Shown here: positions 47,492 through 55,694 of the stretch, in pieces
Numbering within the stretch: the stretch's first letter is position 1
Layout: each line of letters begins with the position of its first letter
Assembly (NCBI RefSeq): GCF_003854935.1
Contig: NZ_CP033969.1
Span: 3,100,001 to 3,164,000 of the forward strand
Source of the DNA: Cupriavidus pauculus
Lineage (GTDB): Bacteria; Pseudomonadota; Gammaproteobacteria; Burkholderiales; Burkholderiaceae
DNA: 64,000 bases
Reading direction: 5' to 3'
Position numbers and translations under genes: made by a program
Notes under the pieces: model-generated
What the model saw: the letters and a program-made list of their open reading frames with translations, nothing else
What the model was told of the DNA's origin: nothing
Database searches by the model: none

Positions 47492-50400
47492 ATGAGAAAA
47501 CTGCAGTTCGACCTTGCCTCCATTCTCGTCCTGGCGCTGATTGTCGCGGGCGGCATCTGGATGTGGGGCGGTCGAATTGGCATTGAGACGACAGAGGAAC
47601 AAGGTTACTGGCTGTCGGTCATCGCGGTCTGTGCTCTTGTGCTCGCGTTGGTGGCTTCGCTCGATCGCATTGGCCGCTGGTGGTATGCCGTCCACACGCT
47701 GACCAAATGGTTGCGTCAGCGTCGCCCCGACATGCGTGGCACGACCCAGGCCATGGTTTCGGTGGTGGAAGACCAGCCCAGGAAAAGCCCCACCGCACTC
47801 GCGTCGCTCCGCGCCGAGCTGCGCGCGATGCACGGCCGGCGGTGGCGCTGGCAACAGCCGTGGGTCCTGTTGACAGGCGATGCGGCGGCCATCAGCGCAC
47901 TGGTCCCAGAACTGCCAGAGCGCGGGTGGATAGCCTCGGCCGACGGCGTCTTGCTCTGGTCCAGTGGCAGTGAGCCGGGCCGTCCTGATACCGCCTGGCT
48001 CAAGCAACTCTATCGGATGCGACGCAGGCGCCCGGTGGACGCGATAGTGGTGGTGACAGATGGTGATGCCCCCATCAACGAAGCCACCCCTTCGCACCGT
48101 GCCGATTTGGCCCGTATCAGGGAGGTACTGCGCTGGTCGGCCCCGACCTTGGTGTTGGAAGTGGACACACCCAGTGCCGCCATGGTGGCATGCCCGACGG
48201 TGGCTTGCGGCCTGCCGCGCCACGCGCTGCCCGGTGAAATCTCGGCGACGCTCGAAATCCTGCGGGACCGATTGTCTGACCGAAGCGTGGCACAACTGCC
48301 TCAGGACGGACTGGGACGGTACTCGGGGAAGCTGTCCCAACGGCTGGATGGGCGCATCAGTGCTTTGTCGGAATGGCTCGCCAAGCTGGCGGGCGGCAAC
48401 GGGATGCGATCATCGTTGCTCGGTGTGGCCTTTGTGCCCGCGACCGGCGACGCTGGCGACTCGGTCCACAATGGCGGGCTCTGGCAATACCTCACCGATG
48501 CAGCACGCCGCCACCCCGGCCGCCGGACGGTCTGGCATCCGCTGACGATTGCCGCCGGCGTGACCACGGCAGCCGTCGTGCTCTGGACCACCGCCATGCT
48601 CCTCTCCGCCGTCCAGAACCACCACGACCTCCGCACCGCCCGCCAGGCAGTGCAAGCCCTCCACGCCGCGAGAACCAATCCCGAAACCCGCCTCCAGGCC
48701 CTCGACGCCCTCCAGCAACACATCCAGCGCTACGAACACCGCCTGCAGAACTCGGCCCCTCTGTTCACCCGTTTCGGCATGAACCGCGACGCCGAGGCGC
48801 TGGCCGCGCTCTGGAAGCCCTACGCGGCCGCCAGCCATGCCGTGCTGGTCACGCCCGTGGTGCAGGACATGGAGGCGACGCTGGTCGATCTGGCGCAGTT
48901 GCAGGTCCAGGGCCTGACCGACGAGACCAGCCGCTGGGCGCTCGATGGCCGGGATACCCTGAAGGCCTACCTGATGCTGGCCCACCCAGAGCGGGTCGAG
49001 CCCGACTTCCTTGCCGAGCAGCTTGCCCGGCACTGGTCCACCGAAGCCCGGATCCCGCCGGGCCGGAAGCAGGATCTGGCCGAGCGCTTGGCCCGGTTCT
49101 ATGCCGATCATCTGCGGGCCCATCCCGACTGGCGGGTCACCCCGCGCGCGGAGTTGGTGGCTGGGGCGCGGCAGACGCTGCTGGCGGTAATCGGCGAGCG
49201 CAACGCGGTGGATACGATCTATCAGACGATTCTCGAAGGCGCCGGCCGCAAGTATCCCGACCTGACCCTGGCCGCGCTCGCCGCGGGCACCGATACCCGG
49301 GGCCTTGTCCGTGCCACGGGCGCCGTGCCCGGTGTGTTCACGCGGCAGGGCTACGAGGGCTACGTCGAGGCGGCGATCGAGAAAGCCACCCGCAGCCAGG
49401 ACGTCGCCCACGACTGGGTGCTGACCGACGGTCAGGCGGAGGCCGCGCCATCGTCGCCCCAACCGTCAACTTCAGCCGATGCTTTGCGCGACGCCCTCGC
49501 GCAGCGCTACTTCGCCGACTATGCCGAGCATTGGCAGCAGTTCATGAACGGGTTGCAGTGGGAGCCGGCCACCACGCTGCCGGGCGTGGTCGACCAGCTC
49601 AAGCTGCTGGCCGACGCGCGGCAGTCGCCGGTGATCGCGCTGATGAAGTCGCTCGCCTACCAGGGTGGCGCCGGGGCGCGCAAGGATTCGCTGTCCGACA
49701 CGCTGGTCGCCAAGGCCCAGGGCATCCTGGGCCGCAAGGACGAGGCGCCGGAAGCCGTCCGGCCTGACCCCGCGGGCCCGCTCGGCGCGGCCTTCGGGCC
49801 TGTGCTGCGGCTCGCCGGGCAGCCGTCCACCGGCAACACCGGCGGCAGCGAACTGAGCCTGCAGCGCTATCTGGATCGCGTCACGGCGGTGCGACTGCGC
49901 CTGCAGCAGATGACCCAGAGCGCCGACGCCAACGCGCTGGCACGCCAGATGGCGCAGTCGCTGTTCCAGGGCAAGGGGTCCGATCTGGCCGACACGCAGG
50001 CGTACGCGCGGCTCATGGCGGCCAGTCTCGGCGCTGAATGGGCCGGCATGGGCGAGACGCTGTTCGTGCGGCCGGTCGTGCAGGCCGAGCAGTCGGTGCT
50101 GCAGCCCGCGCAGGCCAGCCTGAACGAGGCGTGGCGCCGCTCGATCGCGCTGCCGTGGCAACGCGCGTTTGCCGGCCGCTATCCGTTTGCGGCGACCGCC
50201 AACGACGCGTCGCTGCCCGAGCTGGCCCGCTACATCCGGCCGCAAAGTGGCCTGATCAACACGTTCCTGCTGGCCGAACTGGCCGGCGTGCTGGCGCTGC
50301 AGGGCGACCAGTGGGTGCCGGTGGGCAGCGGCACGGGGCTGACGTTCGACCCGGCGTTCCTGAAGTCGATCAACACGCTGCAGCGCATCGGCGCCCATCT

Positions 50401-50974
50401 GCTGGTGCAGGGCGAACCGAGGTACCAGTTCGAATTGCGCCCGATCCCGACGCCGGGCCTGACCGACACCCGGCTGACCCTGGATCGCCAGACGCTCCAT
50501 TACTACAACCAGCGCGAGACGTGGCAGGCGATGTCGTGGCCGGCGGCCAACCTGCAGGAGCCGCGCACGCTGCTGCAATGGCAGACCGAGCGGGCTGGCA
50601 CGAACAAGACGCTGGAGATCGAGGGCGTCTGGGCGTGGGTGCGGATGCTGGAACACGCACGCGTGACGCCCATCGACAGCGCCACGGTGCAGTTGACTTT
50701 CCATGCGCGTCCCGACACCGGCGACTCCAGCCCGGGCATGGCAAAGCCCAGCCCGGAGCCCCCCGACAGCGCCGCCAGCCTGCTCCCGCGCGCCGAGCGC
50801 GTCGCCGCACCGGCCACGCTCGTCCATCCGATCCACTACCAGATGCGCACGGCCGTCGGCCGGGGCCCGCTGGAAGCGCTGGAACTGCGCGACCTGCGTC
50901 TGCCGGAGCGGATCTTTGTGGATCGGGCGGCGGTGCCAGCGCAATCCCCGGCCGCCCGTCCCAAACCGATGTAG
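47492..50974 (+). CDS. tssM: T6SS inner-membrane protein TssM (IcmF), copy B
   Basis: The 1160-residue product starts at ATG 47492. N-terminal helices lie at ~6-25 and 38-57 and a third at ~349-371. Like copy A it lacks a Walker A loop (PWVLLTGDAAAISAL). From about residue 364 almost to the end it is nearly identical to copy A, but the first 360 residues are clearly different. No other structural T6SS genes accompany it: downstream is a convergent thioesterase gene. It may be an alternative TssM for the same apparatus or an orphan duplicate. Confidence 0.93.
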   Translation: MRKLQFDLASILVLALIVAGGIWMWGGRIGIETTEEQGYWLSVIAVCALVLALVASLDRIGRWWYAVHTLTKWLRQRRPDMRGTTQAMVSVVEDQPRKSPTALASLRAELRAMHGRRWRWQQPWVLLTGDAAAISALVPELPERGWIASADGVLLWSSGSEPGRPDTAWLKQLYRMRRRRPVDAIVVVTDGDAPINEATPSHRADLARIREVLRWSAPTLVLEVDTPSAAMVACPTVACGLPRHALPGEISATLEILRDRLSDRSVAQLPQDGLGRYSGKLSQRLDGRISALSEWLAKLAGGNGMRSSLLGVAFVPATGDAGDSVHNGGLWQYLTDAARRHPGRRTVWHPLTIAAGVTTAAVVLWTTAMLLSAVQNHHDLRTARQAVQALHAARTNPETRLQALDALQQHIQRYEHRLQNSAPLFTRFGMNRDAEALAALWKPYAAASHAVLVTPVVQDMEATLVDLAQLQVQGLTDETSRWALDGRDTLKAYLMLAHPERVEPDFLAEQLARHWSTEARIPPGRKQDLAERLARFYADHLRAHPDWRVTPRAELVAGARQTLLAVIGERNAVDTIYQTILEGAGRKYPDLTLAALAAGTDTRGLVRATGAVPGVFTRQGYEGYVEAAIEKATRSQDVAHDWVLTDGQAEAAPSSPQPSTSADALRDALAQRYFADYAEHWQQFMNGLQWEPATTLPGVVDQLKLLADARQSPVIALMKSLAYQGGAGARKDSLSDTLVAKAQGILGRKDEAPEAVRPDPAGPLGAAFGPVLRLAGQPSTGNTGGSELSLQRYLDRVTAVRLRLQQMTQSADANALARQMAQSLFQGKGSDLADTQAYARLMAASLGAEWAGMGETLFVRPVVQAEQSVLQPAQASLNEAWRRSIALPWQRAFAGRYPFAATANDASLPELARYIRPQSGLINTFLLAELAGVLALQGDQWVPVGSGTGLTFDPAFLKSINTLQRIGAHLLVQGEPRYQFELRPIPTPGLTDTRLTLDRQTLHYYNQRETWQAMSWPAANLQEPRTLLQWQTERAGTNKTLEIEGVWAWVRMLEHARVTPIDSATVQLTFHARPDTGDSSPGMAKPSPEPPDSAASLLPRAERVAAPATLVHPIHYQMRTAVGRGPLEALELRDLRLPERIFVDRAAVPAQSPAARPKPM
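48583..50932 (+). repeat. Inverted repeat, copy B (last two thirds of tssM)
   Basis: This matches 7341-9708 on the opposite strand. It is 18 bp shorter because of two 9-bp indels (around 49459 and 50752). The sharp limits lie inside both genes. Confidence 0.92.
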
Positions 50975-50988
50975 GGCAACCTCCCGCC

Positions 50989-51390
50989 CTACCCCTCGAT
51001 CAGTTGCCGAATCGTCTCCGGCACCGGCACGCTCTTCTCCACCGCGTAGTCGCACCACACCACCTTTGCGCCGCCCTCTGCCCAGACCACGTCGGGCAGA
51101 TCGGTGCGGCGGATCTCGATCTTCGTCTCGAAGCTCGACCGTCCCAGTTGCCCCGCGTACACCCGGCACTCGATGTCGCCGGGGTAGCGCAGTTGCTTGA
51201 GGAACGTCATGTGGGCGTTGATCAGCACGGGGCCGTGGCCGTTGTCGTCGCGGCCGTTGCGGCCGATGGACTCGAACCATTCGATCCGCGCCTGCTCCAG
51301 GTAGCGGAAGTACACGGTGTTGTTGACATGGCCCATGGCGTCCATGTCACCCCACCGGATCGGCATGACGCAGGTGAAGACGTGTTTCAT
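50989..51390 (-). CDS. Acyl-CoA thioesterase (YbgC/4HBT hot-dog family)
   Basis: The 133-residue product has the 4-hydroxybenzoyl-CoA thioesterase motif WGDMDAMGHVNNTVYFRYLE, with the putative catalytic Asp in the GDMD segment. It probably hydrolyses an acyl-CoA; the substrate is unknown. It sits 7 bp after the dctP-type gene and ends 14 bp from the convergent tssM copy B. It is likely the last gene of the SDR-TRAP-thioesterase set. Confidence 0.9.
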   Translation of the reverse strand: MKHVFTCVMPIRWGDMDAMGHVNNTVYFRYLEQARIEWFESIGRNGRDDNGHGPVLINAHMTFLKQLRYPGDIECRVYAGQLGRSSFETKIEIRRTDLPDVVWAEGGAKVVWCDYAVEKSVPVPETIRQLIEG

Positions 51391-51397
51391 CGGCCGT

Positions 51398-52426
51398 TCA
51401 GCGCTTGGCGATGGATGCTTCGGCCTTGGTCACCAGGTCCGCGCCAATCTGCTTCTTCCACTTGTCGTAGACCTTGGCCGTGGCCTTCTTGAACGCGTCG
51501 TGCTCGGCCGGCGACAGCGACGTGACCTTCACGCCATGCTGCTCCATATCCTTCCAGGCCGGCGCGCCCGGATCGACCAGACCCTTGCGGGCCAGCGCGA
51601 TTTCCTGCTTGCCGGCGTCGATGGCGGCCTGCTTCACGATCTCGCGGTCAGCCGGCGTCCAGCTTTCCCAGATCTGCTTGTTGACCACGAAGATCAGCGG
51701 ATCGGCCACGTAGCCCCAGGTGGTCACGTACTTCTGGCCCACCGTGTACAGCTTGGCGGCCGCGAACACGCTCTGCGGGTTCTCCTGGCCGTCCACGGCG
51801 CCCGACGCCATCGCGGGCTGGGCGTCGGCCCAGCTCATCTGCGTCGGGTTGGCGCCCAGCGCGTTGAACGTCTCGATATAGAGCGGCGATCCCACCACGC
51901 GCAGCTTCAGGCCCTTCAGGTCCTCGGGCTTGCGGATCTCGTGCTTGGAATTCGACACCTCGCGGAAGCCGTTCTCGCCCCAGGCCAGCGGCACCACGCC
52001 GGCCTTCTCCAGCGTGGCGAAGATCGACTTGCCGACCTCGCCCTGCGTGAGCGCGTCCAGCGCCTTGTAGTCGGGCATCAGGAACGGCAGCGAGAACAGG
52101 TTCAGTTCCTTGACCTGCGGCGACCAGTTGATGGTCGAGCCCACGGCCATGTCGATCACGCCCTGGCGGATGGCCGAGAACTCGCGCGTCTGGTCGCCCG
52201 CCACCAGCGACGTGCCGGGGTAGAGCTTGATGTTGATGCGGCCATTGGTCCGCTGGCGCACCAGGTCGGCCCAGATCTCGCCGCCCTTGCCCCACGGGAA
52301 CGCGGGGCCGAGCACCAGCGACATCTTGTATTCGGACTTGTAGGTCTGGGCCGACGCACCCGCCGGCAACAGCGCGGCGGCGGCGATCGAGGCGGCAACG
52401 GACAGCATCAGGGCACGGCGTTTCAT
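51398..52426 (-). CDS. dctP: TRAP transporter solute-binding protein
   Basis: The 342-residue product has a signal peptide (MKRRALMLSVAASIAAAALL, cleavage after ASA) and the DctP fold: SLVLGPAFPWGKGGEIWADL, a conserved Arg in 'LKLRVVGSPLYIETF' for the carboxylate ligand, and YVTTWGYVADPLIFVVNK. ATG 52426 has GAGGAG eight bases upstream. It delivers an organic acid to the DctQM permease encoded next to it; the substrate cannot be read from the sequence. Confidence 0.93.
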   Translation of the reverse strand: MKRRALMLSVAASIAAAALLPAGASAQTYKSEYKMSLVLGPAFPWGKGGEIWADLVRQRTNGRINIKLYPGTSLVAGDQTREFSAIRQGVIDMAVGSTINWSPQVKELNLFSLPFLMPDYKALDALTQGEVGKSIFATLEKAGVVPLAWGENGFREVSNSKHEIRKPEDLKGLKLRVVGSPLYIETFNALGANPTQMSWADAQPAMASGAVDGQENPQSVFAAAKLYTVGQKYVTTWGYVADPLIFVVNKQIWESWTPADREIVKQAAIDAGKQEIALARKGLVDPGAPAWKDMEQHGVKVTSLSPAEHDAFKKATAKVYDKWKKQIGADLVTKAEASIAKR

Positions 52427-52460
52427 GCGGGAATCTCCTCGTTTCATCTTGTCGTTCAAA

Positions 52461-53765
52461 TCAGTAGCCCAGGTAGTCGGGCAGCCACGTGGCCAGCGGC
52501 GGATAGGCCAGCACCATCAGCATGGCGATGAACATCGCCAGCAGCATCCATATCACCCAGGGCACGGTTTCCTCCATGCGCACGCGGGCGATGCGGCACG
52601 AGACCATCAGGTTCACGGCCAGCGGCGGCGTGAACTGGCCCAGCGCCACCTTCAGCGTCAGCACCACGCCGAACCATACCGGGTTCCAGTGGAACGCGTT
52701 GGCAATGGGCAGCAGCAGCGGCACGAAGATCAGGAAGATCGAGATGCCGTCCAGGAACATGCCGACGGTCATCAGCAGCAGCACGATCAGCGCCAGCACG
52801 CCGTACTCGCCCAGCCCCGAATTGGCGATGGCATGCGCCAGCGGGTCGATCACGCCAAGCGTGGACAGCGCGTAGGCGAAGATGCCGGCCAGCGCCACGA
52901 CCAGCAGGATCACCGCCGAGGTCTCGGCCGCCTCCTGGAAGATCGTAAACAGGTCGCGCAGGCCGATGCTGCGGTAGATCACCATGCCGACGAACAGCCC
53001 GTAGACCACGGCCACCACGGCGGCCTCGGTCGGCGTGAACCAGCCGGCGCGCATGCCGCCCAGGATCAGGAACGGCGCCACCAGCCCCCAGGCCGCCTCG
53101 CGCAGGCTCTTCCAGAACGGCGGGCGCGGCAGCGCGGCCTCCACCTGCCCCATGTTGTGCTTGCGCGCCAGCCAGACGGCCGGCACGATCAGCGCCACGC
53201 CGGCCAGCACGCCCGGGATCATGCCGGCCGCGAACAGCGCCGGCACCGACGCGCCGGGCACCAGCACGCTGTAGATGATGAACGCCACCGAGGGCGGGAT
53301 CAGGATGTCGGTGGCCGCCGCGGCGCCCACCACGGCCGCGCTGTACGACCCCGGATAGCCGGCGCGCGACATCGCCGCGATCATCACGCCGCCCACGGCC
53401 GCCGCGTTGGCCGGCCCGGAGCCCGAGATGCCGCCGAGGAACATCGCCACCAGGATGGCCACCAGCGGCAGCATGCCCGGCCCGCGCCCCACCACGGCAA
53501 TGGCAAACGTCACCAGCCGCGCGGCCACGCCGGAGCGGTCGAAGATCGACCCGACCAGCACGAACATCGGAATTGCCAGCAGCGGGTATTTGGCCAGCCC
53601 GGCGTAAAAGTTCTGCGGCACGGCCAGCAGGCCGAACATCTGGGTGTCGAGGTTCGACAGCCCGATGGCGACCAGCCCGCCCAGCCCCAGCGACACGCCG
53701 ATCGGCACGCCCAGCAGCATCAGGCCGATGAAGACGACGAACAGGATGATGGCGACCAGCGTCAT
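52461..53765 (-). CDS. dctM: TRAP transporter large permease
   Basis: The 434-residue product has about 12 hydrophobic helices and the DctM pattern (GVPIGVSLGLGGLVAIGL, GGISGSGPANAAAVGGVMI, AATDILIPPSVAFIIYSVLV). It works with the small subunit and uses a sodium or proton gradient. Its ATG overlaps the dctQ stop (ATGA). Confidence 0.95.
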   Translation of the reverse strand: MTLVAIILFVVFIGLMLLGVPIGVSLGLGGLVAIGLSNLDTQMFGLLAVPQNFYAGLAKYPLLAIPMFVLVGSIFDRSGVAARLVTFAIAVVGRGPGMLPLVAILVAMFLGGISGSGPANAAAVGGVMIAAMSRAGYPGSYSAAVVGAAAATDILIPPSVAFIIYSVLVPGASVPALFAAGMIPGVLAGVALIVPAVWLARKHNMGQVEAALPRPPFWKSLREAAWGLVAPFLILGGMRAGWFTPTEAAVVAVVYGLFVGMVIYRSIGLRDLFTIFQEAAETSAVILLVVALAGIFAYALSTLGVIDPLAHAIANSGLGEYGVLALIVLLLMTVGMFLDGISIFLIFVPLLLPIANAFHWNPVWFGVVLTLKVALGQFTPPLAVNLMVSCRIARVRMEETVPWVIWMLLAMFIAMLMVLAYPPLATWLPDYLGY

Positions 53766-54361
53766 TGCGCGCCCTCCCCGCCTTGCTTCAGCGCGTGGAG
53801 CGCCTTGAGCGCCCGGACGTTGCGCCAGGCCAGCGCCAGCGCGCGCAGCGCGATCGCCACGGACAGCACCGGCAGCCAGACCGAGTACCACCAGCTCGGC
53901 ACGCCGATGCCGGGCGAGGTCTCGCCAAAGGTGTATTCGTCCCAGGTAATCCGCGCGCCCAGCACGGCCAGCGCCAGGAACATGACCGCCACGGCCACCG
54001 CCGACAGCACGGCCAGCCGCTTCTGCCGCGCCGCGCTGCCGCGTTCGAAGAAGTACTCGATGCGGATGTTGCGGTCGCGCGCCACGGCGGCGCTGCCGGC
54101 CACCAGCGCCAGCACGATCATCAGGAAGACCGAGAATTCCTCGGTCCAGGCGAACGATTCGTCGGTGAAGTAGCGGACCACGACGTTGGCGAACGTGATG
54201 CCGACCAGCAGCACCATCACGATCACGCCGATCCAGTCCTCGATACGTGGGGAAATGCGGAATTCGCTGTCGCGCGCCTCGTCGGCGGCCTCGGGGATAA
54301 CCACCGAGTCCACGACGTGCTGCGGCCCGGCGTCGCGCCGTGCCTGTTCTTCTTGAGCCAT
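53762..54361 (-). CDS. dctQ: TRAP transporter small permease
   Basis: The 199-residue product has a charged ~40-residue N-terminal extension and then four membrane helices of the DctQ type (IVMVLLVGITFANVVVRYFT, then SFAWTEEFSVFLMIVLALVA). It is translationally coupled to dctM and follows the SDR gene by about 110 bp on the same strand. Confidence 0.93.
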   Translation of the reverse strand: MAQEEQARRDAGPQHVVDSVVIPEAADEARDSEFRISPRIEDWIGVIVMVLLVGITFANVVVRYFTDESFAWTEEFSVFLMIVLALVAGSAAVARDRNIRIEYFFERGSAARQKRLAVLSAVAVAVMFLALAVLGARITWDEYTFGETSPGIGVPSWWYSVWLPVLSVAIALRALALAWRNVRALKALHALKQGGEGAQ

Positions 54362-54471
54362 CTAAACCCGGCCTCCGGTTCCGGGCCGCCCCGCGCCAAG
54401 CCGGCGCTGCAGGGGCGTTTCTCCTGTTGCTTGTTCTTGTCGGCCCAGCCGCGCCCCCGAAGGGTCAGCGG

Positions 54472-55257
54472 TCAGACCATGCCATCGTCGGCCGTGACCA
54501 CCGCGCCGTTGATAAAGCGCGATGCGTCGGACGCCAGCAGCAGCAAGAGGCCATCGAGGTCTTCGGGTTGGCCCAGGCGCTTGCGCGGCAGCATCTGGAT
54601 CAGCTTCTGCCCCGCGTCGGAATCCCAGTGGTGGTGGTTGATATCGGTGTCGATGTAGCCCGGGCAGATCGCGTTCACGTTGATGCCGTGACGCGCCCAT
54701 TCCAGCGCCATGGCCTTGGTCATGTGGACGACCGCGGCCTTGCTCATGCAATAGACACCAATCTGCGACAGTACCTTGAGACCGGCCACCGACGCAATAT
54801 TGACGATGCGCGCCTGTGGCAGCGGGTTGCCCAGTTTCTCGGCGCCCTTGGCCCGCGCAATCATGCGCTTGGCCACTTCCTGGGCCACGAAGAACGCGCC
54901 GCGCGTGTTGGTATCGAACACGAAGTCGAAGTCGTCGGCCGTGACGTCGGTCAGCCGCTGCGTGGTGGACACGCCGGAGTTGTTGACCAGGATATCGATG
55001 GCGCCGGCCTCGGTCTCGGCATGCGCCACGGCGGCGCGGATGCTGTCCGGATCGGTCACGTCCAGCCGCACCACGTGGGCGCTGCCGCCATCGGCCTCGA
55101 TCGACGCTCGCAGTTCCTTCAGCCGCTCCACGCGCCGCGACGCCAGGATGACCTTGGCCCCGGCCGATGCCAGCACATTGGCAAAGCGCGTGCCCAGCCC
55201 GCTCGATGCCCCGGTCACCAGCGCGACCTTGCCTTCCAGATTGATCGACAAACCCAT
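54472..55257 (-). CDS. Short-chain dehydrogenase/reductase
   Basis: The 261-residue product has the cofactor site TGASSGLGTRFA, NNSG, and the catalytic Ser/Tyr/Lys in NIASVAGLKVLSQIGVYCMS followed by KAA. ATG 55257 has GAGGT upstream. The substrate is unknown; SDRs of this type often act on 3-hydroxyacyl-CoA or related alcohols. It leads a same-strand run with a TRAP transporter and a thioesterase, which together may handle an imported acid. It is divergent from the ETF-QO gene. Confidence 0.92.
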   Translation of the reverse strand: MGLSINLEGKVALVTGASSGLGTRFANVLASAGAKVILASRRVERLKELRASIEADGGSAHVVRLDVTDPDSIRAAVAHAETEAGAIDILVNNSGVSTTQRLTDVTADDFDFVFDTNTRGAFFVAQEVAKRMIARAKGAEKLGNPLPQARIVNIASVAGLKVLSQIGVYCMSKAAVVHMTKAMALEWARHGINVNAICPGYIDTDINHHHWDSDAGQKLIQMLPRKRLGQPEDLDGLLLLLASDASRFINGAVVTADDGMV

Positions 55258-55694
55258 AGTTACCTCGGTGTGGAGTCGCCACCGCGCCGCCTGGCACGGC
55301 CTGCTGTTCCGCATCGCGGGCGCCCTGTCAGGCGCCTGCGGCGACGCGGCCGCAGCCTGGCAAAAAAAAGAACGGTCGTTCAAAAAAATGTCTTGCCTGA
55401 GGGTGTCGAGTCCCGGACAATGCCGAAGATTCTAAGAACTTGGTCCCCAAAGGGAAAGAGGAAAAACGCCTAGATCGGCCCGGTCACCCATCCGGATGTC
55501 CGATCACCGCGCATGCCGCCATGCCCGCAACCGGGCGCGCCCATGCCGCCCCTCCCGGCCGCCTCGTCCCCCTCTGCCCGGCCCCGGTTCCGCAGAGCCA
55601 ACGATCACCGCATCCCACGAACCGCAGGTCCGGCACACGGGCTGCACACCATGCGGCAGTATTGCCGCCCAGAAGAAACTGAGGGTTAGAGACA
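55258..55694. promoter_or_regulatory. Divergent control region of the SDR and ETF-QO genes
   Basis: This 437-bp non-coding region contains the palindrome GAACGGTCGTTC (55370-55381) between A-runs, 113 bp upstream of the SDR start. It looks like a TetR-family operator of the kind linked to acyl-CoA metabolism. No gene is seen. AGGGTTAGAG near 55681 should be part of the ETF-QO ribosome site. Confidence 0.5.
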
